NCBI RefSeq assembly: GCF_014673215.1
Contig: NZ_JACWMS010000002.1
Coordinates: forward strand, 1,240,001 to 1,304,000
Source: Gordonia hankookensis
GTDB taxonomy: Bacteria; Actinomycetota; Actinomycetes; Mycobacteriales; Mycobacteriaceae
Reading direction: 5' to 3'
DNA length: 64,000 nucleotides
Below the pieces are notes generated by a model. It was not told where the DNA came from. It saw only the letters and a list, made by a program, of their open reading frames with translations, and searched no databases. The position numbers and the translations under genes are program-made. This document shows positions 26,688-35,441 of this stretch, one piece after another (the stretch's first letter is position 1; each line of letters starts with the position of its first letter).

Positions 26688-27314
26688 GTGAGTGATGCCG
26701 ACACACCGTTCGCACATCTCACCGGACTGGCCACCGGGCACGGTCCGGTGTCGCCGTACCGTCCCGACATCGCCGCAGCGCTCTGGTGGGAGTCCGAGCC
26801 CAACGGCAAGCTCGACCGGCTGATCGCCTACCTGCGCGACGACGAGCTCCTCCTCGCGGCGCGTAACGCCTGGCTCCGCGGTGTCTGGGGGATCATGGCG
26901 GTCACCACGCGGCGCGTGATCATGGTGAGTGTGCCGACGGAGAGCCGGGAGGGCTACGCCTACGAGCTCCCTGTCGAGGCGGCCCTTGAGATGACCGACG
27001 GCGGTACCGACGACGGGTATCGCATCTTCTACCTGCACGACTACGAGGCGACGACCAAGTTGTTCTTCACCAATGCGCTCGTCGGCGAGTCGTTGTACGA
27101 CCGGCTGTACTGGTGCGTCTCGCGGACGATGCTCGATGATCGCGGTGGCCGACTGGAGCGTGCGGACGACCGTGGGGTGACCGATGATTTCGCCCGTTTC
27201 CGCAAGCTCAAGGACGCCTTCGACACCGGCGCCCTCGACGACGATGCATTACGGAACGCGACGTTGCGGCTCTTCCTCGGGCCAGAGGGGCATCCGCCGC
27301 CACGGACTGTCTGA
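26688..27314 (+). CDS. Protein with PH-like N-terminal region and SHOCT-like C-terminus
   Basis: A 208-residue protein of unknown function. The middle (residues about 55-125, including GVWGIMAVTTRRVIMVS) resembles bacterial pleckstrin-homology-like domains. The last 35 residues (FRKLKDAFDTGALDDDALR) look like a SHOCT oligomerisation helix. The start is GTG at 26688, seven bases after a TAGATT box, so the mRNA is probably leaderless. Its 3' end overlaps the convergent DUF1266 gene by 66 bases. Confidence 0.72.
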   Translation: MSDADTPFAHLTGLATGHGPVSPYRPDIAAALWWESEPNGKLDRLIAYLRDDELLLAARNAWLRGVWGIMAVTTRRVIMVSVPTESREGYAYELPVEAALEMTDGGTDDGYRIFYLHDYEATTKLFFTNALVGESLYDRLYWCVSRTMLDDRGGRLERADDRGVTDDFARFRKLKDAFDTGALDDDALRNATLRLFLGPEGHPPPRTV

Positions 27315-28058
27315 CCGGACCAGGAGGGCATTGACCCAGTTACCGGCGACCTGTGCCGCGTCGCCTGCTTTCCCGATGTCGGTGAGGGCACTCCAATAGG
27401 CGCGGCCGATCACCACGCCGTGCGCGAACTGCCGCCAATTGGCGTAGTAGCTGCGCGCGGAGTCGAGCGCGGCGAACAACATCGGCCAGCACTCGTCGAC
27501 CTCGAGGAAACCCGAGCTCAGGCAGGTCCGCACGACGAACGGCAGTCGACCGAGGTCCCAGGCGCGGATATGGGTGGGAAAGTGTCTGTCGGAGACCGTG
27601 TTCCGAAGGATCTTCGCGGTCCGCAGGTTGTAGAGGGCGTTGTAATGGCTGATCCAGTAGCCGGGTGATTCGCCGCGCGCGGCTGCGCGCGCCGCCAAGA
27701 ACTCTCGGTGGACCTCCGGATCGTGGCCCGGGGATCTGTTCGTCGCCTCCGCGACCAGGGGCGCGATCACCTCGAACGTCGCACTGTGCATGCCGTCGAG
27801 CAGCAGACCGACGGTCTTCCTGGCCGAGACGTCGTCGGTGATACCCCACCAGTCGCGGATGCGGGCGCGCAGCAGCTCCGGGTCGTCGTCGAGAGCGATG
27901 GTGTCGCAGGCGTACTGATTGGGGATCCACATGTGGGCGCCGACATTCAGCGCGGCCTGTGGTCGTTCGGGCAGGGGTGCGTCGCTCTGCCAGAGGAAGG
28001 GTCGGCCCAACGACGACCTCTCCCCGGAAGGGAACGGCGTTATCGGCGGGATGGACAC
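27249..28058 (-). CDS. DUF1266-domain protein
   Basis: A 269-residue protein. The second half shows DUF1266 features: RIRDWWGITDD, then AWDLGRLPFVVRTCLSSGF, and SYYANWRQFAHGVVIGRAYW. The function of this family is unknown. I start it at the GTG at 28058, seven bases after TACCCT, implying a leaderless mRNA; an open frame extends further upstream with Arg-rich, unconvincing sequence. The tail overlaps the convergent PH-like gene by 66 bases. Confidence 0.75.
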   Translation of the reverse strand: MSIPPITPFPSGERSSLGRPFLWQSDAPLPERPQAALNVGAHMWIPNQYACDTIALDDDPELLRARIRDWWGITDDVSARKTVGLLLDGMHSATFEVIAPLVAEATNRSPGHDPEVHREFLAARAAARGESPGYWISHYNALYNLRTAKILRNTVSDRHFPTHIRAWDLGRLPFVVRTCLSSGFLEVDECWPMLFAALDSARSYYANWRQFAHGVVIGRAYWSALTDIGKAGDAAQVAGNWVNALLVRSDSPWRRMPLWPEEEPQRRVP

Positions 28059-28313
28059 ATCGATGAGGGTAGCGGCAGAGCCGTCCGGCAGACCCGCCCG
28101 GACGTCCCGTCTCGTCAACCGTGGCCACCATCTCCGCCGGTCGCGCAGAGTTCTCGCTGATCGTGCGCGGTCGCCGTGGTGGACAGGGTGAGGGCCGGCG
28201 TTGACGCGGCGGTCTGACCTGACAGATGCTGGGTTCATGGCCGACATGACGACGAGATCCGACGCTCACGCCGACCACGACAACGCTTCCGACTCTCGGA
28301 ATCGGGTACGGCA

Positions 28314-29732
28314 ATGACCACTGCGGTTGTCGTCGGAGCCGGGCCGAACGGGCTCGCCGCAGGCCTTCACCTCGCGCGCAGCGGCGTCGATGTGCGGGTT
28401 CTGGAAGCATCGGACACCGTCGGCGGCGGAGCGCGTTCGGGCGAACTCACCGTGCCGGGTGTCGTTCACGACCATTGCTCGGCATTTCACCCGCTCGGTG
28501 TCGGGTCGCCGTTCTGGGCGGAGGTGGGTCTCGAGAAGTACGGTCTGACCTGGAAGTGGCCGGAGATCGACTGTGCGCACCCGCTCGATTCGGGAGATGC
28601 AGGCCTGCTGTATCAGTCGATCGACGCCACTGCGGCGGGTCTCGGTGAGGACGGGCGGCGATGGCAGTTGGCGTTCGGCGACCTCGCCCGGAACTTCGAT
28701 GACCTCGGGCACGATCTGCTGCGGCCGATCCTGGGTGTTCCAGCGCACCCGCTCAGGCTCGCCGCCTTCGGTCCGCGCGCGCTGCTGCCGGCGACCGTGC
28801 TGGCCCGCTGGTTCCGGACCGAACGTGGACGTGCCCTCTACGGGGGCATTGCCGCCCATCTGTTCTCCCGCTTCGATCGCCCGTTGACCGCGGCGCTCGG
28901 GCTGATGATCGCCGCGAGTGGACACCGCTACGGATGGCCGGTCGCCGAGGGCGGCTCGGGATCGATCAGCGCCGCCGCGGCCGCAGCGCTGACCGATGCC
29001 GGCGGCAAGATCGAGACCGGGGTGCGGGTGGTCTCTCGCGCCGACATTCCCGACGCGGATCTCGTCATGCTGGATCTCTCCCCGGCGCAGACGCTCACGA
29101 TCTACGGCGACGAGATGCCCGCTCGGGTCAAGCGGGCTTATCAGCGGTATCGCGTGGGGGCCTCGGCATTCAAGGTCGACTTCGCCATCGAGGGCGACAT
29201 CCCGTGGACCAACCCCGACTGCGTGCGCGCCGGGACCGTTCACCTGGGTGGGGACTTCGGCGAGGTCCGCGACACCGAACGCCGACGTGCGGCCGGTGTG
29301 ATGGTCGACCGCCCATTCGTGCTGCTGGGTCAGCAGTATGTCGCGGACCCGACTCGGAGCAACGGAACCGTCAATCCGATCTACGCCTACGCTCATGTGC
29401 CTCGCGGTTACGACGGAGATGCCACCGGGGCGATCATCGCGCAGATCGAGCGATTCGCCCCTGGGTTCCGTGAACGAATCATCGCGACCGCGAGTGCAGG
29501 GGCCGCGCAATTGCACTCGTACAACCCCAATTTCGCGGCAGGCGACATCATCGGTGGCACCAATGACGGGCTGCAGATGGTGTTGCGCCCCAGACTCGCG
29601 ATCGATCCGTATGCCGTCGGGGTCGATGGCGTGTTCCTGTGCTCGCAGTCGGCACCACCGGGGGCGGGTATCCACGGATTGTGTGGCTACCACGCGGCCG
29701 AATCGGCGCTGAAGTCCCTGCCGCGACGCTGA
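28314..29732 (+). CDS. FAD-dependent oxidoreductase, phytoene desaturase-like (CrtI superfamily)
   Basis: A 472-residue flavoprotein. The N-terminal dinucleotide-binding motif is VVVGAGPNGLAAGLHLARSG with VLEAS at the second strand, and the C-terminal FAD-contact segment is APPGAGIHGLCGYHAA. Both match the phytoene desaturase/NAD(P)-binding amine oxidase superfamily. In Actinobacteria many such members are not carotenoid enzymes. No carotenoid genes are nearby, so the substrate is open. No clear ribosome site precedes the ATG. Confidence 0.85.
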   Translation: MTTAVVVGAGPNGLAAGLHLARSGVDVRVLEASDTVGGGARSGELTVPGVVHDHCSAFHPLGVGSPFWAEVGLEKYGLTWKWPEIDCAHPLDSGDAGLLYQSIDATAAGLGEDGRRWQLAFGDLARNFDDLGHDLLRPILGVPAHPLRLAAFGPRALLPATVLARWFRTERGRALYGGIAAHLFSRFDRPLTAALGLMIAASGHRYGWPVAEGGSGSISAAAAAALTDAGGKIETGVRVVSRADIPDADLVMLDLSPAQTLTIYGDEMPARVKRAYQRYRVGASAFKVDFAIEGDIPWTNPDCVRAGTVHLGGDFGEVRDTERRRAAGVMVDRPFVLLGQQYVADPTRSNGTVNPIYAYAHVPRGYDGDATGAIIAQIERFAPGFRERIIATASAGAAQLHSYNPNFAAGDIIGGTNDGLQMVLRPRLAIDPYAVGVDGVFLCSQSAPPGAGIHGLCGYHAAESALKSLPRR

Positions 29733-29738
29733 CAACCC

Positions 29739-29757
29739 GAATCCCGCCGACGGCAAC
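29739..29757. repeat. Dispersed copy of the 21-bp repeat
   Basis: GAATCCCGCCGACGGCAAC, a near-perfect match to the tandem units at 21319-21372. It lies seven bases after the stop codon of the CrtI-like gene. Confidence 0.65.
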
Positions 29758-29829
29758 CACTTGTTCTCAGCGCCCGGCCGGTCTCACCCCGCCGGACCGC
29801 TGCGACGACCCATGCGATGAACTGAACGG

Positions 29830-30417
29830 ATGGAACTCCTGCTCATCCGCCACGCCCAGCCGTTCCGGCTGACCGATCCGAACGGCGCCGATCCGGATTT
29901 GACCCCGGAGGGCGAGGAGCAGGCCAGGCGGCTCGCCGCGGCGCTGGCCGACGGCCGGTATGGCAAGGTCGATCGGCTGGTCAGCAGTCCCATGCGACGC
30001 GCTGCGCAGACCGCGGGTTTTGCCCGCGAGGCGCTGTCGCTGGACGTGGCCACCGATCAGCGGCTCGTCGAGCTCGACCACGGGTGGACCACCTACGGGG
30101 CCGTGGATGCCTACACCGACCGCAGCCTGCTGCTGCAGGACATGAACGGTGGACGGCTCGGGGAGAACACCTTCGACCCCGACCTGTTCCGCGAACGGGT
30201 CGTCGACGGGATCGAGGAGGTGGCCGCACCCGCCGACGTCGGTGCGGTGGCGATCGTCTGTCACGGCGGCGTCATCAACGCCTACCTGTCGCATGTGATC
30301 GGCACTGCGAACATGTTCTTCGTCGAGCCGTACCACACTTCGGTGACCCGCGTTCTCGCGCTCGAAGGCGGCCATCGACAAGTGTTGTCGATCAACGAGA
30401 TCGACCACCTGCGCTGA
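29830..30417 (+). CDS. Histidine phosphatase superfamily protein (phosphoglycerate mutase-like)
   Basis: A 195-residue protein with the phosphohistidine motif LLIRHAQP (Arg7, His8), a conserved SSPMRRAAQTA (second Arg) and the second catalytic His in VCHGGVINAY. These are broad-specificity phosphatases or mutases. It ends three bases before the stop of the convergent TetR gene. Its substrate is not evident. Confidence 0.87.
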   Translation: MELLLIRHAQPFRLTDPNGADPDLTPEGEEQARRLAAALADGRYGKVDRLVSSPMRRAAQTAGFAREALSLDVATDQRLVELDHGWTTYGAVDAYTDRSLLLQDMNGGRLGENTFDPDLFRERVVDGIEEVAAPADVGAVAIVCHGGVINAYLSHVIGTANMFFVEPYHTSVTRVLALEGGHRQVLSINEIDHLR

Positions 30418-30420
30418 GGC

Positions 30421-31050
30421 TCACCGCCTGGCTGTGATCGTCAACCAGATGGTTCGCGACAACGCCTTCACCAACCGCTCGTCCGACGACTCCCGCGGGT
30501 GCAGGATGTGCTGGGTGACAGTCCGTTCGACCATCCACGTCACGGCCGCGACGGCATCCGACGTCACCGCGTCGTCGACCCGGCCCTGCGAGCGCCACTC
30601 CGCCACCCGCGTCGCCGCGAAGTCGATGAACGCGTTGATGCGGCCGAACCAGAACTCGGCGACCTCCGCGTCGTAGGCCGCGACCTCGCCCAGAGCGCGC
30701 ATGAGTGTCCAGTGTTTCCGGAACTCGACGATCATCGCCCCGATGGCCCGCTCGACCCCGGCGACGCCGGCATCGAGCGACGCGTCATCGGCGAACCACG
30801 ATGTGGGAGCGGCGAAGAACTCCGCCGACGCCACGTCGGCCACGTGGATCAGCACCTGGCTCTTGCTGGGAAAGTACTGATAGAAGTTGGTCCGCGACAT
30901 CCCGGATCGTTCGGCGATGCGTTGGACGGGTATCTCGGTGAACCGTTCGCCGGTTCCCAGGAGTTCCTCGACGGCACCCAGCACCCGCTCGGTGGCCTCA
31001 GCCCTGCGCTCGCGCGCCTGGACGGCCTGCGACCTGGTCACCGATCCCAT
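30421..31050 (-). CDS. TetR-family regulator divergent from a FAD monooxygenase
   Basis: A 209-residue TetR-type protein with an N-terminal DNA-binding domain (IPVQRIAERSGMSRTNFYQYF) and an all-alpha C-terminal region. The ATG at 31050 lies seven bases after TAGCAT on the minus strand, suggesting a leaderless message. It is divergently arranged with the FAD monooxygenase gene, whose promoter it probably controls through the GACAC-T-GTGTC palindrome at 31108-31118. Confidence 0.88.
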   Translation of the reverse strand: MGSVTRSQAVQARERRAEATERVLGAVEELLGTGERFTEIPVQRIAERSGMSRTNFYQYFPSKSQVLIHVADVASAEFFAAPTSWFADDASLDAGVAGVERAIGAMIVEFRKHWTLMRALGEVAAYDAEVAEFWFGRINAFIDFAATRVAEWRSQGRVDDAVTSDAVAAVTWMVERTVTQHILHPRESSDERLVKALSRTIWLTITARR

Positions 31051-31072
31051 GGCGCTGATGCTACGCCACGTC

Positions 31073-31118
31073 TTGACACCCCGGTTGTACAGGCATAACG
31101 TCGCACTGACACTGTGTC
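31073..31118 (+). promoter_or_regulatory. Promoter and palindromic operator for the FAD monooxygenase gene
   Basis: A consensus -35 TTGACA (31073-31078) and -10 TAACGT (31096-31101) with a 17-base spacer. The predicted transcript start coincides with an 11-bp perfect palindrome GACAC-T-GTGTC (31108-31118), a likely site for the divergent TetR. TGTC/GACA elements continue downstream to 31145. Confidence 0.6.
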
Positions 31119-31166
31119 GGACAATCTGTCGAACCCCTGTCTGTCAGGAGGTCGGGAGGAGCGCCC

Positions 31167-32576
31167 ATGAGCGCAGCTGTCGAACATGTCGATGCGGTCG
31201 TCGTCGGGGGACGCTGTGCGGGCGCGGCCACGGCGATTGCGCTCGCACAGCGAGGCCTCCGAGTGCTCGTCCTCGATGCCGCGCGGTTCCCGTCCGACAC
31301 AATCTCCACCCATCTGCTCTGGCCCACCACGATGGCCGAGATCCAGGCGCTCGGTGCACTGCCTGCGGTCGAGGCGATCGGCGCGCCGCGGATGCCGCTG
31401 GCGGAGGCGGTCCTCGACGAGATCGGCTGGCGCACCGGCTACTCACCCGTCTCGGGGATCGACTACGCGATGTGTGTCGGCCGGACACATCTCGACCATG
31501 TTCTGGTGGAGGCGGCGGCCCGCACCGGCGCCGAGATCCGTGAGCGCTGCACTGCAACGGATCTCGTGGTCCGGGGCAACCGGGTGATGGGACTCCGCTA
31601 CGCCGACGACGATGATCGCACGCACGAGGTCCACGCGCCGGTGGTGATCGGCGCGGACGGCCGTCGGAGCTTCGTCGCCGAGCGGGTGGGCGCCCGCGTG
31701 CCGACATTGGCGGCACCCAGCGGCCGGGCCTGCTACTACGCCTACTGGTCCGATTCGCGAGAAGACCTGCGTCACATCGCCTCTCAATGGCGGATCGGCC
31801 CGCTGCTCGGGACGGCGTTCCCCTGCGACGGCGGCGATCTGCTGTCGTTGCTGCAGCCTCCCGTCGATCTCATCCCGGAGTTCCGTGGACGCCGGGCTCA
31901 GGACGCCTACCTGCGCGGCATCGACGCACTCCCGGGACTGGCGCGGCGGCTCGACGGGTGCGAGCTGGTGTCGCGAGTGCGGTCCTGCACGGGGATCGAG
32001 TCGTATTTCCGGCGGTCGAGCGGCCCCGGCTGGGCGCTGCCGGGAGACGCCGGACACTTCAAGGATCCGGTGACCGCGCAGGGCATTCGCGACGCCTTGC
32101 GATACGGCAGGCTGCTCGGCGAGGCCATCGCACCGGTGCTGGGGGCGCGTGACGGCGTCGACCCGGACGCTCTGGACCGCGCGACCGCGGTCTGGGCCGC
32201 GCAGCGAGAGCGTGAATGCATCGAGGTCTATCAATGGACCAACGTCCTGGCATCGGGAGAGCCTCCGTCGCCGCTCGAGTACGAGCTGTATCGGCAGGCG
32301 CAACTGCGGCCCGGATACGCAGGCGTGCTCAGTGACATCTACAACCGCGTGCAGCCACCGACCGCGATGATGTCCGCGACGGCCATGGTCGGTGCCGTCA
32401 CTCGTGCGCTGCGCAGACCGGGGAACTCGACTCGTGACGTCGTCGGAGACCTGCGTTCGCAGCAGAAGCGGATGGTGGCGGATTGGCTGGAGAAGCGCAG
32501 ATTCCTCCGTTCGGAGGTCATCGACGGGCATCCAGGAACCTCCCAGCCGACGTCGAGGGTCCCACAAGACGCGTAG
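31167..32576 (+). CDS. FAD-dependent monooxygenase (geranylgeranyl reductase-like group)
   Basis: A 469-residue flavoprotein. The N-terminal FAD motif is an altered GxGxxG (VVVGGRCAGAATAIAL), followed by VLVLDAARFPSDT. GADGRRS and the second FAD contact GDAGHFKDPVTAQGI are group A monooxygenase signatures. A strong GGGAGGAG ribosome site precedes the ATG. It is divergent from a TetR gene and so probably substrate-induced. Hydroxylation of an aromatic or lipid substrate is likely; which one is unknown. Confidence 0.85.
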   Translation: MSAAVEHVDAVVVGGRCAGAATAIALAQRGLRVLVLDAARFPSDTISTHLLWPTTMAEIQALGALPAVEAIGAPRMPLAEAVLDEIGWRTGYSPVSGIDYAMCVGRTHLDHVLVEAAARTGAEIRERCTATDLVVRGNRVMGLRYADDDDRTHEVHAPVVIGADGRRSFVAERVGARVPTLAAPSGRACYYAYWSDSREDLRHIASQWRIGPLLGTAFPCDGGDLLSLLQPPVDLIPEFRGRRAQDAYLRGIDALPGLARRLDGCELVSRVRSCTGIESYFRRSSGPGWALPGDAGHFKDPVTAQGIRDALRYGRLLGEAIAPVLGARDGVDPDALDRATAVWAAQRERECIEVYQWTNVLASGEPPSPLEYELYRQAQLRPGYAGVLSDIYNRVQPPTAMMSATAMVGAVTRALRRPGNSTRDVVGDLRSQQKRMVADWLEKRRFLRSEVIDGHPGTSQPTSRVPQDA

Positions 32577-32597
32577 CGCAATCTCAATGGTGTCAAC

Positions 32598-32616
32598 GAG
32601 ATCCGGACCGGATCTC
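32598..32616 (+). promoter_or_regulatory. Palindrome in the leader of microprotein 1
   Basis: GAGATCCGG and CCGGATCTC flank a single A, just before the ribosome site of the microprotein at 32637. The corresponding leader of the paralogue at 45881 has a similar CCGGCACCGGCCGGATC. It may be an mRNA hairpin or an operator. Confidence 0.5.
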
Positions 32617-32636
32617 ACCATCGAGAAAGGCCGACG

Positions 32637-32759
32637 ATGCCCACTCCGCAGCACCCGAACAACAACACCCACCGCGCCCCGCAGGCCCCGGCTCGCCGTC
32701 GCCGGCGGGTCCGCCGCTTCGATCAGCGCTCGCGTCGCTGGCTGTGGGTCTGGCAGTGA
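32637..32759 (+). CDS. Arg/Trp-rich microprotein 1 (FDQRxRRWxWVWQ family)
   Basis: A 40-residue protein. The N-terminal half is Pro/Asn/His-rich, followed by five consecutive Arg and the C-terminal end RRFDQRSRRWLWVWQ. GAGAAAGG lies eight bases before the ATG and a strong hairpin follows the stop. A second gene at 45881 encodes a 37-residue paralogue with the same beginning (MPTP), Arg run and ending (FDQRTRRWNWVWQ). Such conservation between two loci 13 kb apart supports real coding. The basic, Trp-rich character suggests binding to nucleic acid, ribosome or membrane; function unknown. Confidence 0.75.
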   Translation: MPTPQHPNNNTHRAPQAPARRRRRVRRFDQRSRRWLWVWQ

Positions 32760-32781
32760 GCTGACCGGCCTTCGCCGCTCT

Positions 32782-32823
32782 ACACCGACCCCGCCGTGGC
32801 AGACGCTGCGGCGGGGTCGGTGT
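32782..32823 (+). terminator. Hairpin terminator after microprotein 1
   Basis: Perfect 15-bp arms (ACACCGACCCCGCCG at 32782-32796 and its complement at 32809-32823) with a 12-base loop, followed by TGTTC. It begins 23 bases after the microprotein stop and ahead of the convergent DszC-like gene. Confidence 0.8.
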
Positions 32824-32862
32824 CTGTTCGGAGTGCCTCCCGAGACGAGAGCGGTCTGCCGC

Positions 32863-34062
32863 TCAGAAGTAGCCGTTGGCCGGCAGCGGCGTCCCGTTCA
32901 CCAGCCGGTCGCCGAGAGCGATCGCCTTGTACGACGTCGGATTGTGCAGGGTGACGGTCCGGATGTTGCGCCAATGGCGATCGAGATTCTTCGACCGGCT
33001 GGCCGACGACGCGCCCCCGATGTCGAAGAGATCGGTGGCTGCGCGAAGACCGATCCGGTCGACGTGCACCTTCACCCTGGCCGCCGCCACCGACGCCTGG
33101 GTGAACAGTTCCGGGTCGATGGAGCCTCGGCGTGCCGGAGCGAAGGCCGCCTCCACCTCGCGCGCGGCCGCGAGCACCGCAGACCGCGACACGTGTGCCG
33201 CCGCGTCGATCTCTCCGACTGTCTGCAGCAGAACCGCGTCGTGTCGGGGCGACTCATCCGGCGCGTGCTCGAAAGTCCTCTTCCGCGAGCGCAGCAGCTC
33301 GGCGGCGTCGTCGGCGACCGACAACAGGATGCCGGTGATCAGTGCCTGTAGATAGAGCTGCAGGAAGGGGCCGTCGTTCGCGGCCGGCCGCGTCGACGTG
33401 GGATCGCTGAACGCCAGCACGTCGTCGGGTGTCACCAGCACGTCGGAGAGATTGGTCGAGCCGGTTCCGGTCCGGTGCTGTCCGATCCCGTCCCAGTCGT
33501 CGACGATCGCGATGCCCTCCCGGTCCACCGGCAACACCACCCGGGCAATCTGCTTCTCCGAATCGCGACCGCGCACCGTGGCCGCCACCGATACCCAGTC
33601 GGCGAATGCCGTCCCGGTGCTGTAGAACTTTGCGCCGGTCAGCAGCCAGCCCCCGTCGATCGGACGCAACTCGGTGCGAAACGCCTTGGCACCGGCGTCG
33701 CCGGTACGTTCGCTTGTGGCGTTGCCGAAGATCGCGCCTGCGCGTACCTCGGCGGCCCACCGTCGGCGGGCCGGACCGGGTGGCAGCCGTCGGATCTGCT
33801 CGACGAACCAATAGTGGGCTCGCAGGATGTGGGCGACGATCGGGTCGGCCCTGGCCAGCTCGACGAGGAACTCGAAGAACTCGACGATGTCGGCGCCGGA
33901 ACGGGTGTCGTCGTCGAGGGTGATCGCGGTGAATCCGGTCTCGGCGAGGAGCCGCACCTGTTCGTGTGGGTCGCTGCCTGCGCGCTCCCGCGCCGCAGCA
34001 TCCGCGGCGATCTCCGCGAACACATCTGCGCGGTCGGCGGAGATCCTCGTCACGACCGTCAT
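32863..34062 (-). CDS. DszC/SfnB-like flavin-dependent monooxygenase (acyl-CoA dehydrogenase fold)
   Basis: A 399-residue protein with the acyl-CoA dehydrogenase fold but without the fatty-acyl dehydrogenase signatures. Its C-terminal RHWRNIRTVTLHNPTSYK resembles DszC and SfnB/SfnC, flavin monooxygenases acting on sulfur compounds. It overlaps the upstream DszA-like gene by four bases (ATGA), so they form a two-gene operon. A likely role is oxygenation of an organosulfur compound using reduced flavin from a separate reductase, which is not encoded nearby. Confidence 0.85.
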   Translation of the reverse strand: MTVVTRISADRADVFAEIAADAAARERAGSDPHEQVRLLAETGFTAITLDDDTRSGADIVEFFEFLVELARADPIVAHILRAHYWFVEQIRRLPPGPARRRWAAEVRAGAIFGNATSERTGDAGAKAFRTELRPIDGGWLLTGAKFYSTGTAFADWVSVAATVRGRDSEKQIARVVLPVDREGIAIVDDWDGIGQHRTGTGSTNLSDVLVTPDDVLAFSDPTSTRPAANDGPFLQLYLQALITGILLSVADDAAELLRSRKRTFEHAPDESPRHDAVLLQTVGEIDAAAHVSRSAVLAAAREVEAAFAPARRGSIDPELFTQASVAAARVKVHVDRIGLRAATDLFDIGGASSASRSKNLDRHWRNIRTVTLHNPTSYKAIALGDRLVNGTPLPANGYF

Positions 34063-35441
34063 GCCGGCACCTCCACCGCCTCGGCGAACGCACCGCGGTA
34101 GCGCGCTGCCGGATGGGTGTCGGGCAGGCGGTCGCGCCCGGTCAGCTTGTGTCGCACAGTCCCCGGCGAATAGTCACGTTGCGCCAGGCCGCGGTCGCGT
34201 AGCACCGGCAGCACGTGCTCGGCGAACTCCAGGTAGCTGCCGGGGATCGTCGCGTTGATCACGTTGATCCCGTCGACCCCGGCGTCGCGCCAGTGTTCGA
34301 GCCGGTCGGCGATCTGCTCAGGCGTGCCCACCACGCGGCTGCTTCGGCTACGCAGTTCGGCGAGGTCCCGGACTGTCGGCTCGCGATCCGGAACAGCCTC
34401 GCGCAGCCACAGCAGGGTGCTCTGCGTTCCCTCGGTTCGGATCTCACCGACCGGGGTGTCGAGATCATAGAACCCGAGGTCGACGCCGAGACCGCCGGCC
34501 GAGTGGGCGATGATGGTGCCCGGATCGATGTACTCGTCGAGTTCCCGGGACTTGCGCTTCGCCTCGTCCTCGGTGCTGCCGATCACGAACGAGAGCCCCT
34601 GGAAGAAGTTCAGGTCCTGCGGGTCGCGGCCGGCTTCGGCCACGAGTCGCCGGGTGTCGTCGACGAGTCCTCGGGCCGCCTCCGGGTTCGGGGACTGGAT
34701 GAACTGGGCCTCGGCGTTGCGGGCGGCGAATCGGCGCCCGGTGTGCGACGACCCGGCCTGGAACAGGATCGGGGTGCGCTGCGGCGACGGCGCGACGAGA
34801 TGAGGGCCCTCGACGCGGTACCGCTCACCCTCGTGGTGGATCTTGTGCACCTTGTCGAAGTCGGCGTGGATGCCGCTGCGCTGATCCTGCACGAGCGCGT
34901 CGTCGTCCCACGAGCCCTCCCACAGCTTGTAGACCACGTCGGCGTACTCGTCGGCCCATGCGTAACGGTCGTCGTGTGCGGTGATGCCGTCGTAACCGAA
35001 GTTGCGCCACGCATTCGACGACAGACTCGTCACGATGTTCCACGCGATCCGGCCCTTCGAGGCGTGATCGAGCGTGGAGATCTTGCGTGCGAAGTCGAAC
35101 GGGTGCTCCTGCAGGATCGAGCTGGTGACCGCGATCCCCAGATGTTCGGTGTGCGATGCCAGCGCGGACGCGAGAACCAACGGGTCATTGCTCGGGATCT
35201 GCAGACCGGTGTCGACGAACTTCTTCCAGTCGCCCTGATAGTCGTCGTAGAGCCCGACGACATCGGCGAAGAAGATGAAGTCGAATCGGGCCTCCTCCAA
35301 CGTCTTCGCGAGGTCGATCCAATGCTCCAAAGAGTTGAAGTCGGTTTGCTGTGCGCCCGGAACACGCCACGCCCCATGCAGGATGTGGGAGGTGGTGTTC
35401 ATCACAAAGGCGGAGAAACGCAAGGGTTTTGGTTGTGCCAC
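34059..35441 (-). CDS. NtaA/SnaA/DszA-family FMN-dependent monooxygenase
   Basis: A 460-residue bacterial-luciferase-like protein. GAWRVPGAQ, FDFIFFADVVG, GRIAWNIVTSLSSNAWRNFG and RTPILFQAGSS are hallmarks of the NtaA/SnaA/DszA branch, which includes dibenzothiophene-sulfone and sulfonate-cleaving enzymes. I start it at the GTG at 35441, seven bases after TAGCGT, as for a leaderless mRNA; ten more codons are open upstream. It is cotranscribed with the DszC-like enzyme and divergent from an ABC importer. Together they suggest uptake and desulfurisation of an organosulfur source. Nitrogen substrates (nitrilotriacetate-like) are an alternative. Confidence 0.88.
   Translation of the reverse strand: MAQPKPLRFSAFVMNTTSHILHGAWRVPGAQQTDFNSLEHWIDLAKTLEEARFDFIFFADVVGLYDDYQGDWKKFVDTGLQIPSNDPLVLASALASHTEHLGIAVTSSILQEHPFDFARKISTLDHASKGRIAWNIVTSLSSNAWRNFGYDGITAHDDRYAWADEYADVVYKLWEGSWDDDALVQDQRSGIHADFDKVHKIHHEGERYRVEGPHLVAPSPQRTPILFQAGSSHTGRRFAARNAEAQFIQSPNPEAARGLVDDTRRLVAEAGRDPQDLNFFQGLSFVIGSTEDEAKRKSRELDEYIDPGTIIAHSAGGLGVDLGFYDLDTPVGEIRTEGTQSTLLWLREAVPDREPTVRDLAELRSRSSRVVGTPEQIADRLEHWRDAGVDGINVINATIPGSYLEFAEHVLPVLRDRGLAQRDYSPGTVRHKLTGRDRLPDTHPAARYRGAFAEAVEVPA

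Noticed and set aside
28266..29756. A 496-codon minus-strand frame opposite the CrtI-like gene
   Set aside because: Composition (Arg, Gly, His) and lack of motifs mark it as an antisense shadow of the FAD enzyme gene.
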